Shown: positions 29,990 through 46,099, counted from the first letter of the stretch. The stretch: 64,000 nt of DNA from Leptospira sanjuanensis (GCF_022267375.1 NZ_JAIZBH010000001.1:3672001-3736000); one strand, 5' to 3'. Notes: a model not told the origin generated them from the letters alone. Made by a program: numbers and translations.

Positions 29990-30014
29990 TCTTTCTGATT
30001 GCAAATCAGAAAGA
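29990..30014. repeat. Strong 11-bp hairpin in intergenic repeat region
   Basis: Perfect stem TCTTTCTGATT / AATCAGAAAGA with a GCA loop, flanked by GC-rich sequence and not followed by a T-run. It could be an RNA processing or transcript-end structure, or part of a dispersed repeat. Confidence 0.6.
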
Positions 30015-30037
30015 GGCGCCCGAATCGATTTCACAAA

Positions 30038-30053
30038 TGTAGGAACTCATACG
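30038..30053. repeat. Palindromic intergenic repeat, copy 6
   Basis: TGTAGGAACTCATACG; the right arm has drifted as in copy 2. Confidence 0.65.
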
Positions 30054-30165
30054 AATCCCCTTGAACGAAGTATGGTCGGAAGTCCGGCAATGAATTTTAA
30101 TCAAGAACGGAACATCCCAAACTGAGTTGCTTGACAGAGAGTCGATTCCCGGTTTTTTGGTCGAT

Positions 30166-30312
<147 letters not shown>

Positions 30313-30398
30313 ACCGGCTTTTTCTCAGTCTCTTCAACCTGATCCCGGTCCTCTTTTAGATCTTCCGAATTTATTGATACAAAACCGGGCAGGAACCT

Positions 30399-30779
<381 letters not shown>

Positions 30780-30794
30780 CAAGAGGATTCAAGT

Positions 30795-31547
<753 letters not shown>

Positions 31548-31614
31548 TCCCATCGGTTTACCCGGCCTTCCTCAACTCTCCAAAGGAAGGAATCTCTGAT
31601 TAGGAAAAGTTATT

Positions 31615-33304
<1,690 letters not shown>

Positions 33305-33334
33305 ACATTCCGTTTTGTTTTAAGAGCGCGCCGA

Positions 33335-33364
33335 AAGCCGGACTGATTAAAGTCCGGCTTTTTT
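33335..33364 (+). terminator. Rho-independent terminator after pntB
   Basis: A 10-bp stem AAGCCGGACT / AGTCCGGCTT with a 6-nt loop, followed by TTTTA. It starts 31 bp after the stop. Confidence 0.9.
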
Positions 33365-33775
33365 ATTTCCCGAACGAACCCGCAAAACCTTAGGTTCCGA
33401 TCACGAATCTTGGCCGATTTTGAACAATTAGGTTTCCAGTCTAATCGCAAGGAGGATGGCTCACTCCGTCCCGATCGAGGTAAAAAACATCTACAAACCG
33501 AATCCGACGTGCGAACTATTGTTTCAAACAAAATCAAAAAGGTGATTTCGTTCAAAGAGAAGGTTCCCGATAAATCGAAGCGCTCTCGATAAGAAAGCCG
33601 AATCCATTCTATAACGTGATGAGAACGAAGGTCATCATTCTGATACGATATACCAAGGTTTTAAAAAGAAGAAATCGTTTCGAAAAACGATAAGGACGGA
33701 AACGATCACTTTCTCATGTTTACAAAGATCACGACTCCGGATAAATCCTACATCGCCAATAACGCAGAATAAGCC
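33365..33775. other. Intergenic region, no confident gene
   Basis: About 410 bp without a supported gene. A short TTG-initiated frame at 33410-33592 and a 29-codon ATG frame directly abutting AAGGAGG (near 33450) have no recognisable motif. The region just before 33776 should hold the promoter of the DLH-like lipoprotein, but no strong -35/-10 pair stands out. Confidence 0.4.
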
Positions 33776-34813
33776 ATGAAATTCTTTTCCATCGAAACTT
33801 TCCGCATCTACTTCCTAATTTCCCTTCTTTCCTTGGGCGTTTTCACACAGTGCCAGCTCGGAGAAAAATTGGAAACTTTGGAATTCTGGAAGAAAAACAA
33901 AAAAGACGATTCTTCTCTCATAAACGACTTAGCGCTCGCGGCCGCAGCCGCTCAAGCGCTGGAAATCATTCAGTTAACTTCGGGGCCGGTCATAATCGAT
34001 CAAAGCGCGGAGCTTACCGATTACAAATTTCGAATCTACAACCCGACGCAAAAATTTATCTTAGAAGCCTATTTTTCCAAGCCGCAAGGAATGGGACCCT
34101 TTCCTTTGATCGTGATGATGCACGGGTGCGCGGGTGCGTACTCCAATAGCGATCCGAGCCGAGGAGTTTCTTCGCTTTATACGGAATGGGCCGGGCGCGG
34201 GAAAAACTTAGGGTATGCGACTCTTCTCATAGATAGTTTCACCACAAGATTCGCTCCGCAAAATCAATGCAGCAACGGAGCCGGTGTCGGAACATCGGAA
34301 GTAACCGACCGTCCGACCGACGCATATGCGGCCCTCGCTTACGTGAAACGTTCTACGGTCATAAACGGCAATCGAATCGTTTTATTGGGATGGTCTCACG
34401 GAGGAAGTAGCGTTCTTTCCACGGTCGATACGAATTCAACGATTCAATTTCGAACCGAAGATTCCAGACCGTTTAAAGCGGTGATTTCGTTTTATCCGGG
34501 ATGCGGTTTAAACAACGCGTTCGGAGGAATTTCAGGAAGCCAATATCTTCCCTACACACATTTGAAAATTCTCGCGGCGGGAGCCGATCCACTTTACACG
34601 GGCGGTTATTGCGACACGAGAATCGCGAGAGCGCAGACTCTTGGTGCAAGCGCTGCAACGAATAACTCGATTGCGATGACGGTTTATCCGAACACACATC
34701 ATAGTTTTGACGAAGCCAAAGCCGTGTCTTCTAAATTCGACGCAAACGATGTCGCGGCAAAGCCCAACGCGGATCAAGAAGCGATCAACTTTTTTCAATT
34801 GTATAATCCTTAA
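33776..34813 (+). CDS. Dienelactone hydrolase-family lipoprotein
   Basis: A 345-aa protein with signal sequence and lipobox FTQC (Cys about 25), a helical Ala-rich spacer, then a dienelactone-hydrolase-like alpha/beta fold. Landmarks: PLIVMMHGCAGAY (oxyanion region), LLGWSHGGSSV (Ser nucleophile) and YPNTHHSFD (catalytic His). In cytoplasmic DLH the nucleophile is Cys; here it is Ser, as in the secreted and peptidase-like members. It probably acts as an envelope or surface esterase. It is a single gene with no operon partner. Confidence 0.9.
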   Translation: MKFFSIETFRIYFLISLLSLGVFTQCQLGEKLETLEFWKKNKKDDSSLINDLALAAAAAQALEIIQLTSGPVIIDQSAELTDYKFRIYNPTQKFILEAYFSKPQGMGPFPLIVMMHGCAGAYSNSDPSRGVSSLYTEWAGRGKNLGYATLLIDSFTTRFAPQNQCSNGAGVGTSEVTDRPTDAYAALAYVKRSTVINGNRIVLLGWSHGGSSVLSTVDTNSTIQFRTEDSRPFKAVISFYPGCGLNNAFGGISGSQYLPYTHLKILAAGADPLYTGGYCDTRIARAQTLGASAATNNSIAMTVYPNTHHSFDEAKAVSSKFDANDVAAKPNADQEAINFFQLYNP

Positions 34814-34909
34814 AATATTCAGAATTCATAATATTTAAACGAAAACGAATCAAGCGGCATACATACGGAATTTTAAAATCAACCGAACAAAATCAACAGG
34901 AATCAGAGC

Positions 34910-35800
34910 GTGAAACACCAACTCATCTTTCAAGACGAATCTTCGGATAAATTCTGGAATATAGAATCTTCCGGGAATTCGTTCACGGTAACGTACGGTA
35001 AATCGGGAACCGCGGGTCAAACCCAAACGAAAACCTTCGACTCGGAGGAAACCTGCCTAAAAGAAGCGGAGAAACTTCTCAAAGAAAAATTAAAGAAAGG
35101 GTATCGGGAGAATTCTTCCGCAAATTATCTCGATGTATGGAAAGAAGTTTGTGAAAGTAAAAACATCAAGGAAGGATTTTATAAACATTTTTCCTTTTTA
35201 GTCTCTACAAACGAAGACAAGGAAATTCTCGCAAAACTTGCGGCCCAGGTTTCCAAGATTTATATCGACCCCGAAAAAACGGCGCTCGTAACCGAATTGC
35301 ACTACAGCGATCCGGATTTTAAGGATTCCACACCTGCTACGATCCGCTCTTATCCGCCGTTTACGGATTCTCCCGCGAAAGGTTTACCGAAGAGTTACGT
35401 AAAAACCGCGCAGGTTCACAATGGTATTTATTTTGAAGATCTCGGCGGAGGATCGATCGGCTTTTTCGGCTTGAGTAAAAACGGAACGATCAACGAAGGA
35501 GGCTGGGAATCGGAGGCTCTCGAAGAAGGAGACAACGAAGAATATCTCGAATCTCTGGAAAGCAAAGAACTTTCCATCGGCGACGTTCCTTGCATCCTCG
35601 AGTTCGGCCAAAACTGGATTTTAAGCGATCCCCTACGAAAAACGGACCATAAAGAACCGGCCTATCTGTTCATCTCGCACGAAGATTGCGAAGTCGTTAA
35701 AATTAAAGCGGCGGATCGGCTTTTATTCGGACAAATTTTGATCCGGATTTTCGCACAGAGAATTTTGGGTATCGATTTCTTCGAAGAAGTCTATTCCTAA
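34910..35800 (+). CDS. WGR-domain protein with SUKH-like C-terminal domain
   Basis: Residues about 1-65 form a WGR domain ([20 protein letters not shown], then a Lys-rich helix with KLKKGYRE), a module known from PARPs and many bacterial proteins and linked to nucleic-acid binding. Residues about 125-295 resemble a SMI1/KNR4 (SUKH) fold: [41 protein letters not shown] and [15 protein letters not shown]. It is cytoplasmic. It starts at a GTG with AGGAAT upstream. A second unknown gene follows after 39 bp. Both domain calls are by motif; the SUKH call is the weaker one. Confidence 0.75.
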   Translation: MKHQLIFQDESSDKFWNIESSGNSFTVTYGKSGTAGQTQTKTFDSEETCLKEAEKLLKEKLKKGYRENSSANYLDVWKEVCESKNIKEGFYKHFSFLVSTNEDKEILAKLAAQVSKIYIDPEKTALVTELHYSDPDFKDSTPATIRSYPPFTDSPAKGLPKSYVKTAQVHNGIYFEDLGGGSIGFFGLSKNGTINEGGWESEALEEGDNEEYLESLESKELSIGDVPCILEFGQNWILSDPLRKTDHKEPAYLFISHEDCEVVKIKAADRLLFGQILIRIFAQRILGIDFFEEVYS

Positions 35801-35839
35801 ATAAAACATTATAATATTATAAAATACAGGATTAACCAA

Positions 35840-36448
35840 ATGAGACCGAAATTTGCAATTCAGACGGTGGAGATGGACAAAGAAGTCGGGTTTACCGGAA
35901 ATCTCGTTCTAATTCCCGTGGAAAACCTTACTTCTGCAGCGCTTGTAAGAGCCGTAGATGCTTGGACAGAAATTCTCAAAAATGCTGAAAACTTGGTACT
36001 TTCGAATCCGATCTTCGAGGAATCCGATCCTTGGTTCGGCTTCGGAGTTTCGGTTGGGGGACGAGTTCTGAGCGAACAGGATCTTTTCTCCGAAATCGAA
36101 TCCTTGGACCCGGTTTTCGAAACGTCTTTAGTGCGTTATATGGAGGCTCTAATTCGATACAATCAGGAAAAAACAAACGGAGAAGGTCTTCCCACCCACG
36201 AAGAACTCGAGACCGGAACGTTTACGATTCTTCGGCTGCTTCAAAAAAACCTCGGCTATCTTCCTTTGTATATGCGGTATTTGAGTTCTTTGGATTTGGA
36301 TCACACCGTGTCGCAGTTGGACGTTCTTTTCAGTCTGGCAAAGCAGTATTCTTCTTCCCAACTCGAACCCCTCAGAAAATTCTCGGAAACGAACTATTTT
36401 CAGCAATTCAACGACTGGTTCGAAAACGATCGGGCCTGGGAAAATTGA
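35840..36448 (+). CDS. Hypothetical protein downstream of the WGR gene
   Basis: A 202-aa soluble acidic protein with no signal peptide and no family I recognise. The N-terminal 60 residues look like alternating strands and helix (VGFTGNLVLIPVENL); the rest is helical (about 95-200) and ends in an aromatic-rich tail (YFQQFNDWFENDRAW). Spacing and strand make it the likely operon partner of the WGR/SUKH-like protein. Its codon use is like that of its neighbours. Confidence 0.75.
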   Translation: MRPKFAIQTVEMDKEVGFTGNLVLIPVENLTSAALVRAVDAWTEILKNAENLVLSNPIFEESDPWFGFGVSVGGRVLSEQDLFSEIESLDPVFETSLVRYMEALIRYNQEKTNGEGLPTHEELETGTFTILRLLQKNLGYLPLYMRYLSSLDLDHTVSQLDVLFSLAKQYSSSQLEPLRKFSETNYFQQFNDWFENDRAWEN

Positions 36449-36561
36449 ACGGCGCGGATTCTCCAGCGCATCCTTAACGAATTGTCGACTTCGAATTCTT
36501 AGATAAGAAAAAACGACGAAAAGAATTGAATTGTCCTCGGGCGATTTCAATTCTATGTTAT

Positions 36562-36984
36562 ATGGAGAAAAAAGATTATAGCGACGAGGTTCGTCTGCAT
36601 CGATCCAAGATCATTCGTTTCCTTCTTTTTGTCGCCGGTTCCGTTTCCTTGGCCTTGGGAATCATAGGAATCTTTACGCCTATTCTTCCAACCACGCCTT
36701 TTCTGCTTTTATCCGCTGCTTGTTACGCGAGGGCATCGCATCGATTTTACAATTGGCTGATGAACAACCGCTATTTCGGTTCCTATATTCGCGACTGGAG
36801 AATCCACAAAATGATTCCGTTCCGCGCAAAGATCATCGCGATTTCGATGATCTTTATCACGATCGGGACGACCGTGTTCTTTTTTATTCCGATCTTAGCC
36901 GTTAAGATCCTCGTTTCGCTGATCGGTGTTCTGGTCGTGATTTATTTGATTCGGATTCCTACGAAACCGAAAAAGCTAATTTAA
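36562..36984 (+). CDS. DUF454 (YbaN-like) inner-membrane protein
   Basis: A 140-aa protein with four hydrophobic helices. The DUF454 signature is clear: GIIGIFTPILPTTPFLLLSAACYARAS, then FYNWLMNNRYFGSYIRDW. Members are small inner-membrane proteins of unknown function. I take the ATG at 36562; a TTG twelve codons earlier is possible. A composite palindromic repeat begins 9 bp after the stop. Confidence 0.9.
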   Translation: MEKKDYSDEVRLHRSKIIRFLLFVAGSVSLALGIIGIFTPILPTTPFLLLSAACYARASHRFYNWLMNNRYFGSYIRDWRIHKMIPFRAKIIAISMIFITIGTTVFFFIPILAVKILVSLIGVLVVIYLIRIPTKPKKLI

Positions 36985-36992
36985 GGGAGAAT

Positions 36993-37008
36993 TGTGGGAG
37001 TTCCCACA
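36993..37008. repeat. Palindromic intergenic repeat, copy 7
   Basis: TGTGGGAGTTCCCACA, a perfect palindrome apart from the central two bases. It is the left end of composite element A. Confidence 0.85.
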
Positions 37009-37140
37009 GAAAAGTCGGAGTCATTTTTCGTTGCAGAAAATACGATTCCGTGATAGAGAAAAATTTCCTGATTCTTTCCCGCCTCCTCACCACCACCGCC
37101 CGATTTCAGGGTGGGGCCAATTTTCTTTTACGACAAAATC

Positions 37141-37156
37141 TGTAGGAACTACTACA
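37141..37156. repeat. Palindromic intergenic repeat, copy 8
   Basis: TGTAGGAACTACTACA; arms TGTAG and CTACA. It is the right end of composite element A. Confidence 0.75.
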
Positions 37157-37164
37157 ACAAAAAC

Positions 37165-38226
<1,062 letters not shown>

Positions 38227-38255
38227 AGGGAATTCTTTATCTTAAAAAGACCGAA

Positions 38256-38603
38256 TTACTTCTTTTCAAAATATTCAATGCGATCTTCTTTCTTGTTGAG
38301 GAGCTGTAATTCCCTTTCGTCCACTTTCAGAATTCTGTATTCCAAATCGAACGCGAGATCCGCAAGATTGAAATGAATGTCGTCGTCCTTCATCTTATAA
38401 GTAAGATGGAACGTATCGTATTTCGCAAGACCTTCGGGAAGAATCAAAAGATGACTTCCTTTGTCCTTATCGGGATTCGGACATTCTCCTTTTGCCGGAC
38501 AATTTTTGACTTTGACCCAATCTCCCAAAATCAGCTCTTCCTTTTTTTTACAAGCCGAGAAAAGAAGAAGAATCAAAGTAGAAATAAGAACGATTTTTTT
38601 CAT
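38256..38603 (-). CDS. Small hypothetical lipoprotein
   Basis: A 115-aa protein with lipobox LLLFSACKK (Cys 18) in a classic lipoprotein signal, then a beta-rich domain (LGDWVKVKNCPAKGECPNP, LAFDLEYRILKVDERELQLL). It resembles the small lipocalin-like lipoproteins common in spirochaetes, but I do not recognise a family. Two further cysteines could form a disulphide. I use the ATG at 38603; an ATG four codons earlier is also possible. It lies 29 bp upstream of the TPR gene. Confidence 0.8.
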   Translation of the reverse strand: MKKIVLISTLILLLFSACKKKEELILGDWVKVKNCPAKGECPNPDKDKGSHLLILPEGLAKYDTFHLTYKMKDDDIHFNLADLAFDLEYRILKVDERELQLLNKKEDRIEYFEKK

Positions 38604-38679
38604 AGATTCAAACATAGAGATTCGGCTTCCGGTGTCCAATGAAAATCGCCGGAACAGCAACGCCGAAAAACGGAAGAAT

Positions 38680-38976
38680 CTATTGAGCGTCCAAGTATTC
38701 TTTTAAGTTCAGCACTTCGAACGTATTGAGAAGATCGGGATGGATCGCGCTGATCGTACAGGATATCCCCTCGGAACGGGCATTCTTTAAAAACCAAACG
38801 AGAGAACTGATCGAGATCGAATTCATAACGGGAATATCCCCGAGGTTCAAAACGATATTTTTCGGTTTTTTGGCGATCGCATCCATCAACATCGTGCGAA
38901 ACGCATAATAATCGTTAAAGAGGATCGTAAGGTCCGGGGTGATCTCGATTGTTTCGGGGTTTTCTGACATGCTCAT
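38680..38976 (-). CDS. STAS-domain anti-sigma-factor antagonist-like protein
   Basis: A 98-aa single-domain STAS protein (ITPDLTILFND, IVLNLGDIPVMNSISISSLVWFLKNARSEG). Such proteins bind anti-sigma kinases and are switched by phosphorylation of a Ser in the D-S-S-G loop. Here the loop reads NSISISSLV, lacking the canonical Asp and Gly, though a Ser is in place. It is divergent from flgB, 117 bp away, so it may be linked to flagellar or general stress regulation (inference). Confidence 0.88.
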   Translation of the reverse strand: MSMSENPETIEITPDLTILFNDYYAFRTMLMDAIAKKPKNIVLNLGDIPVMNSISISSLVWFLKNARSEGISCTISAIHPDLLNTFEVLNLKEYLDAQ

Positions 38977-39093
38977 TCGCTTAGAAGGTATTCCGTATAC
39001 TCTTGTAAGTTTCGGATAAAAAAAACCTCTACCCTAAAAAAATCTCTCCTGGAAATCGCAAATTCAACCGATTTTTTGGAGGGGAGAAAAATA

Positions 39094-39525
<432 letters not shown>

Positions 39526-39592
39526 AAATTCGGAATTTATTTACTTGAATTCATTATAATGAGACATAATTTTACGCTTTAGGAAGTTAGCC

Positions 39593-40440
<848 letters not shown>

Positions 40441-40484
40441 CAAACTTTCTTCTTCTAATTTTAGAAGTTAGAGTTTTAAACGGA

Positions 40485-40514
40485 CCGTTCCGAAAGGAAC
40501 GGAGAATTTTTTTT
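40485..40514 (+). terminator. Terminator after flgB-flgC-fliE
   Basis: A 7-bp stem CCGTTCC / GGAACGG with a GAAA tetraloop, then AGAA and a run of eight T. It is 45 bp after the fliE stop. Confidence 0.88.
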
Positions 40515-40564
40515 AGATCTATTCCCTACTTCCATTTTCTTTTTTAATCCGGCTGTTAATCTTA

Positions 40565-40602
40565 AAAAAAGCAATCCTCTCTCGGGTAAGGACTGCTTTT
40601 CA
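40565..40602. terminator. Probable bidirectional terminator between fliE and the serine hydrolase gene
   Basis: Stem AAAGCAATCCT / AGGACTGCTTT (one mismatch), with TTTT after it on the plus strand and a T-run on the minus strand. It is placed to stop the minus-strand serine hydrolase transcript as well as read-through from fliE. Confidence 0.75.
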
Positions 40603-40721
40603 ATTCTTTATAACTTCCGGTCCATTACTCGGAAAGACCGAAGTTCATTCGTCGTATAATGTCGGTCCGGACGAAACTTTCGAAAACAGCCGGGCCTCGG
40701 CGTTTCCAAGAAGAATGAATT

Positions 40722-41864
40722 TCATTTCAAGAACGTGCCGTCCAATCTATTAAGCAAAGATTCGACGTCGAAGGCGCCGTTATTTACGATCATCACGGTT
40801 GCGATTTTTTCTTTTGGATAAATTCGTAACTCGCCGTGAAATCCCGCGCCACCCCCTTCCTTGAAATAAAAGATCCTTTCGTCTTTGAAACCGATGTGAA
40901 AACCCAAGGTCATTTCTATCGGCTCGTTTTTCGAGTTCAGCTGACGCTCGAACAGGAGTTTTACTTCCTTCTTTCCTAAAAGTTTGGAATTCTCTTTTAA
41001 CAAATCCTGAAGGATTTTCGAAACCGCCTGCGCCGATGCGATCAAACCTCCGAAAGCAGGACCGTTCATATAATGATCGTTAATCGACAACCAACCGTTT
41101 TCATAACCTCCGAAGAATTTTTTATCAACCAAAAAGGTTTTCAGCAAATTGAATACGGACCATCGGGGAAGATAACCTTTCGCATGATGAAAAGAATCCG
41201 GTATGATAAAATCAGCTTCTTTTTTATCTATGTCCAATCTTTCGAAAATATTGGCCCGAACGTATTGATCAAAAGACCTTCCCGAAACTTTTGCTACGAT
41301 TCTTCCCAAAAGCCAATAGGAAATATTAGAATAATGATATTTAACCCCTGGCTGAAAATTAAGTTTGGGATATTCGGATAAGATAGAACGAAGATGCGAC
41401 TCTTCGTCAAAATGGTCGTTTTCTTCCCGAAGATGAACCCATTTCAGTGGAATGGGATTCGGAATTCCGGACGTCTGAGATAATAGATGACGTATCTTTA
41501 CAGCTTTTGGGTAAGGAATTTCAGGCAAATATTTCATGACCGGGTCGTCGAGAAAAATCTTTTCTTGTCCGATCAATTGAAGAATGGAAATCGCCGTGAT
41601 CACTTTTGTCATCGAGTAAATCATCATCGTCATCCGATTTGTGATCTTAGAATTTTTCGCGATATCGGTAAGCCCTTCGCTGAAGTTGAACAATTCCGAT
41701 TCGGGACCGACGACCACGTATTGAATCGCAGGAAATTGATCTCTTTCGATCTGTGCCCGTAAGAATTCTTTTATAGGCTCGTTTCCATCGAACGGCTGTT
41801 CTTTCATATATCTTCCGCAATGACAAAATAAGAATATGATTAATGGATAAAAGAAGAATCGCAT
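40722..41864 (-). CDS. Class C beta-lactamase-family serine hydrolase lipoprotein
   Basis: A 380-aa protein with lipobox FCHC (Cys about 16) and a beta-lactamase/D-peptidase fold. The SxxK motif is YSMTK, the second motif is HYSNISYWLLG (Tyr general base), and the third KTG-like motif reads HGE, as in esterase EstB-type members. Full-length and intact. Family members act as esterases, D-aminopeptidases or PBPs; a true resistance beta-lactamase is unlikely. It is a surface or periplasmic lipoprotein by sorting signal. Confidence 0.9.
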   Translation of the reverse strand: MRFFFYPLIIFLFCHCGRYMKEQPFDGNEPIKEFLRAQIERDQFPAIQYVVVGPESELFNFSEGLTDIAKNSKITNRMTMMIYSMTKVITAISILQLIGQEKIFLDDPVMKYLPEIPYPKAVKIRHLLSQTSGIPNPIPLKWVHLREENDHFDEESHLRSILSEYPKLNFQPGVKYHYSNISYWLLGRIVAKVSGRSFDQYVRANIFERLDIDKKEADFIIPDSFHHAKGYLPRWSVFNLLKTFLVDKKFFGGYENGWLSINDHYMNGPAFGGLIASAQAVSKILQDLLKENSKLLGKKEVKLLFERQLNSKNEPIEMTLGFHIGFKDERIFYFKEGGGAGFHGELRIYPKEKIATVMIVNNGAFDVESLLNRLDGTFLK

Positions 41865-42066
41865 CTATTTACTGTTTACTTGATTCTATCAATTCTAAAA
41901 AAACAGTAGGAAAGCTGAGTTGAAAATTTTTTAATCGCAAAAGTTTTGCAAATCGACACCAAAAAGGTCCGGCCCTTAATCCAGAATATCATAATTTTCT
42001 TAATTAGACTCCTCCGAACTTTTCCAATATTGTCTTGCCCGAAAGCCGTCCGAATCTTCTGAAAAA

Positions 42067-42083
42067 GTCGTAGGAACAACGAC
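42067..42083. repeat. Palindromic intergenic repeat, copy 9
   Basis: GTCGTAGGAACAACGAC: arms GTCGT and ACGAC. It is a variant of the family at the end of element B. Confidence 0.65.
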
Positions 42084-42200
42084 AACTTTTTTTGAAACAA
42101 AAGCCCCGCCCAAATTTTGGGTGGAGGGGCGGGTGGTGGAAAAGCCTGGGAGATTTTGCTCTATCAGAAAATCATAATTTTGCAAGTAAAAAGTTTCGCA

Positions 42201-42216
42201 TGTGGGAACTCCCACA
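42201..42216. repeat. Palindromic intergenic repeat, copy 10
   Basis: TGTGGGAACTCCCACA, palindromic apart from the central AC. It is the other end of element B. Confidence 0.85.
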
Positions 42217-42345
42217 AAACCTCTACTGAGATTTTGTGGATTTGAAATAACCTTCCAACTTCACGCGTAAGTCAGTCGATCAGTCACTTTTCCTGTATCA
42301 TACAATATGAATCGCATTGAATGCGACGGTTCCTTTACATACTAA

Positions 42346-44019
<1,674 letters not shown>

Positions 44020-44179
44020 TCTAAATTACTCCTTTTGATCTCCCGAAGAGAAAGCGGCCTTTTGACCAGGAAATATCCTATCCTCAAGCATTCTATTGAG
44101 ACAAGGATTTTTCCCGATCGGGAGTCTTCTTTATTGTAAGAAAGTTGATCCCCAGCCTCCCCTCTGCAACCCTAGCCGT

Positions 44180-45271
44180 ATGTATCAGTTCCAGGAAAGA
44201 ATCTACAATTTCGGCGCCGGCCCCGCGATGCTCCCCAACGAAGTGATGGAAAAAGCAGCGGCGGAGTTCTTGAACTATAAGGGTTCCGGAATGTCGATCA
44301 TGGAAGTCAGCCACCGGGAACCTCTTTTCGAAGACGTTCTCAAAGAGGCGGAAGTCTTACTACGCAAATTGCTGGACATCGGCAGCGACTACTCGATCGC
44401 ATTCTTTTCGGGAGGAGCGACGCTGCACTTCTCCGCACTTCCTCTCAATCTTCTCAAGGAAGGGGAAAGTTTCGACATCGCTCACACGGGAATCTGGACG
44501 AAAAAAGCTTGGGAAGAAGGTCTCAAGTTCAACGGTGTCAACGTTATCTATGATGCCGCCGAAAATCATTTCACGGACACTCCCGTTTTAACCGACGCGA
44601 GTCTTTCCGGAAAAGGGAAGTATCTTCATATCACTTCCAACAATACGATCTATGGGTCTCAATATCCGGAAATCCCTAAGATCAAAAGCATTCCTCTTGT
44701 CGCGGACATGACCAGCGAACTTTTGTCCCGCAAAATCGACGTTAAGGATTTCGGAGTGATCTTTGCGGGCGCTCAGAAAAACATCGGACCTTCGGGTCTG
44801 AGTTTAATCATCATTCGAAACGATCTTCTCGGAATTTCGGGAAGAAAGATCCCGATCCTTTTGGATTACGCGACGATGGTAAAGAATCAGTCCCTTTACA
44901 ATACTCCTTCCACGTATTCCATTTATATCGCCAAACTCGTGTTCGAATGGCTATTGAACCGGGGCGGAGTGGAAGCGATCGAAAAAGTCAACGAGCAAAA
45001 GGCGAAATCGATCTACGACTTTATCGATTCCTCTTCTCTTTATACTTGTCCGGTTCAAAAGAGGTCCCGCTCCAAGATGAACGCCGTGTTCCTTCTTAAG
45101 GATAAGAATCTCGACGCGAAGTTTTTGGACGAGGCGGAAAAGAACGGTCTGCACGGACTCGGAGGACATAGGCTGGTCGGCGGTTTCCGCGCTTCCATTT
45201 ACAACTCGATGCCTCTTGCGGGAGTGGAAAAACTCGTCTCCTTTATGAAGGAATTCGAATCCAAGGCTTGA
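44180..45271 (+). CDS. serC: Phosphoserine aminotransferase SerC
   Basis: A PLP enzyme that makes O-phosphoserine (and serves the pyridoxine route) from 3-phosphohydroxypyruvate and glutamate. Landmarks: the N-terminal [16 protein letters not shown]-equivalent VSHREPLF, the PLP-lysine segment [10 protein letters not shown] and [14 protein letters not shown] at the C-terminus. The ATG at 44180 gives the usual N-terminus; the frame is open for 28 further codons upstream. A hypothetical gene starts in the last base of the stop codon. Confidence 0.95.
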   Translation: MYQFQERIYNFGAGPAMLPNEVMEKAAAEFLNYKGSGMSIMEVSHREPLFEDVLKEAEVLLRKLLDIGSDYSIAFFSGGATLHFSALPLNLLKEGESFDIAHTGIWTKKAWEEGLKFNGVNVIYDAAENHFTDTPVLTDASLSGKGKYLHITSNNTIYGSQYPEIPKIKSIPLVADMTSELLSRKIDVKDFGVIFAGAQKNIGPSGLSLIIIRNDLLGISGRKIPILLDYATMVKNQSLYNTPSTYSIYIAKLVFEWLLNRGGVEAIEKVNEQKAKSIYDFIDSSSLYTCPVQKRSRSKMNAVFLLKDKNLDAKFLDEAEKNGLHGLGGHRLVGGFRASIYNSMPLAGVEKLVSFMKEFESKA

Positions 45272-45951
45272 TGAAACCTTTTTCGTTTCAAAAAATTCTT
45301 TTTACGGCGTGTCGAAAAATTCGTTTTCGCTTTCGCAAAAAAAATATGCCGCAAGGTTCCGGCCGGGTTTTAGGTCAGGTTCTTATTTTGACCTGGATCG
45401 GAATTTGCGTCTCCATTTCCGCCGGAAACCTTTCCGCATCCGGATTGAATTTTCACACGCAGGTCGGAGTTCAGGAATGTTTTACGAACGAGGCTTCGTC
45501 TTCCGAACTTTCCAATCTGTTCAAGTCCGCAATTCCTTTGGATGAAAAGAAAAGGATCGCGGAGACGATCGCATACAAGGAAGGAAAATCCAGATTCCAA
45601 TCCGTCTCTTGTATCCAAGGAAAGAAATTGACCGAAGAGGATCTTTCCAAACTTCTTTTGGATTGGAGCAATCATCTTACCCTTTACGGGGAATTGAATT
45701 CTTATTATGAGAATTACGTTCTTTCGGACGATAAAACGAGGTCCTTGAACTCGATCGAATGGGAACTTCTCACGACACATCTCAAACAAAAGAAAGAACT
45801 TTTAATCCGTTTGAACGACGCAACCGGCTTTGCGCTGAAAGGAGAAAAAATCTCGGAAGAAAACTTTTCGATGATCTATCTCTCGCTATTTCTGCTTCAG
45901 ATCGAATTCTGGGACGCGATGCCGAAAACGTATCGCGATTCTGTACTTTAA
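45271..45951 (+). CDS. Hypothetical exported or membrane-anchored protein
   Basis: A 226-aa protein translationally coupled to serC (its ATG shares the final base of the serC stop). A basic N-terminus (rich in Arg, Lys and Phe) precedes one hydrophobic segment (about residues 35-55, VLILTWIGICVSISAG), which may be a signal or anchor. The rest is helical, with two Cys (QECF, SVSCIQG). No family is recognised. Coupling to a biosynthetic gene may be only positional. Confidence 0.75.
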   Translation: MKPFSFQKILFTACRKIRFRFRKKNMPQGSGRVLGQVLILTWIGICVSISAGNLSASGLNFHTQVGVQECFTNEASSSELSNLFKSAIPLDEKKRIAETIAYKEGKSRFQSVSCIQGKKLTEEDLSKLLLDWSNHLTLYGELNSYYENYVLSDDKTRSLNSIEWELLTTHLKQKKELLIRLNDATGFALKGEKISEENFSMIYLSLFLLQIEFWDAMPKTYRDSVL

Positions 45952-46099
45952 AAGCTCTTTCCTGTCCGTTTTAGGAACAACGTTATACGACGACTTTCAC
46001 GAAATTCGTTTTCTCTCCTTGTTTCGGAATGTTTTAAATGTCGGGAGAATTATTTGCTTGAAACCTGAAGAAAGTCGGGACATAACCAAAATATAGATC

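Larger units (their letters stand above)
29824..30165. other. Repeat-rich intergenic region after the ligase-like gene
   Basis: This 342-bp region has three copies of the palindromic repeat (29828, 29880, 30038). Between the second and third is a GC-richer segment that ends in an 11-bp hairpin at 29990-30014 (TCTTTCTGATT, loop GCA, AATCAGAAAGA). No T-run follows the hairpin. I see no gene until the small frame at 30166. Confidence 0.6.
42060..42216 (-). repeat. Composite intergenic repeat element B (~155 bp)
   Basis: It is the reverse-strand counterpart of element A at 36993-37165. Read on the minus strand it begins with TGTGGGAGTTCCCACA, then a T-rich part, TGATAGAGCAAAAT, a CCACC/CGCCC-rich segment, GGGCGGGGC, and ends at a GTTCCTACGAC palindrome. 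The middle is shorter by several bases than in A. Confidence 0.75.
41865..42345. other. Intergenic region with composite repeat
   Basis: A 481-bp gene-free stretch. Positions 42060-42216 hold composite repeat element B. An inverted repeat CGCATT/AATGCG lies at about 42311-42326, downstream of the P83/100 stop, and could aid termination. No credible open frame is seen; the short minus-strand frames overlap the repeat. Confidence 0.5.

Noticed and set aside
29990..30014. Hairpin considered as a rho-independent terminator for the ligase-like gene
   Set aside because: No T-run follows on either strand, and it is about 170 bp from the stop; listed as a structural repeat instead.
29941..30020. A possible tRNA in the GC-richer segment
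   Set aside because: No acceptor/T-arm pattern (GTTCRA) or cloverleaf could be drawn; only one hairpin is present.
33410..33592. 60-codon plus-strand frame after the pntB terminator, and a nested 29-codon ATG frame abutting AAGGAGG
   Set aside because: TTG start, or Shine-Dalgarno with zero spacing; no recognisable family and atypical composition.
36993..37156. The palindromic repeats were considered as a CRISPR array
   Set aside because: Copies are isolated or in pairs at irregular distances with no uniform spacers and no cas genes in the window.
42000..42215. 71- and 74-codon minus-strand frames in the 41.9-42.2 kb spacer
   Set aside because: They are read through composite repeat element B, and the translation merely reflects its palindromes.
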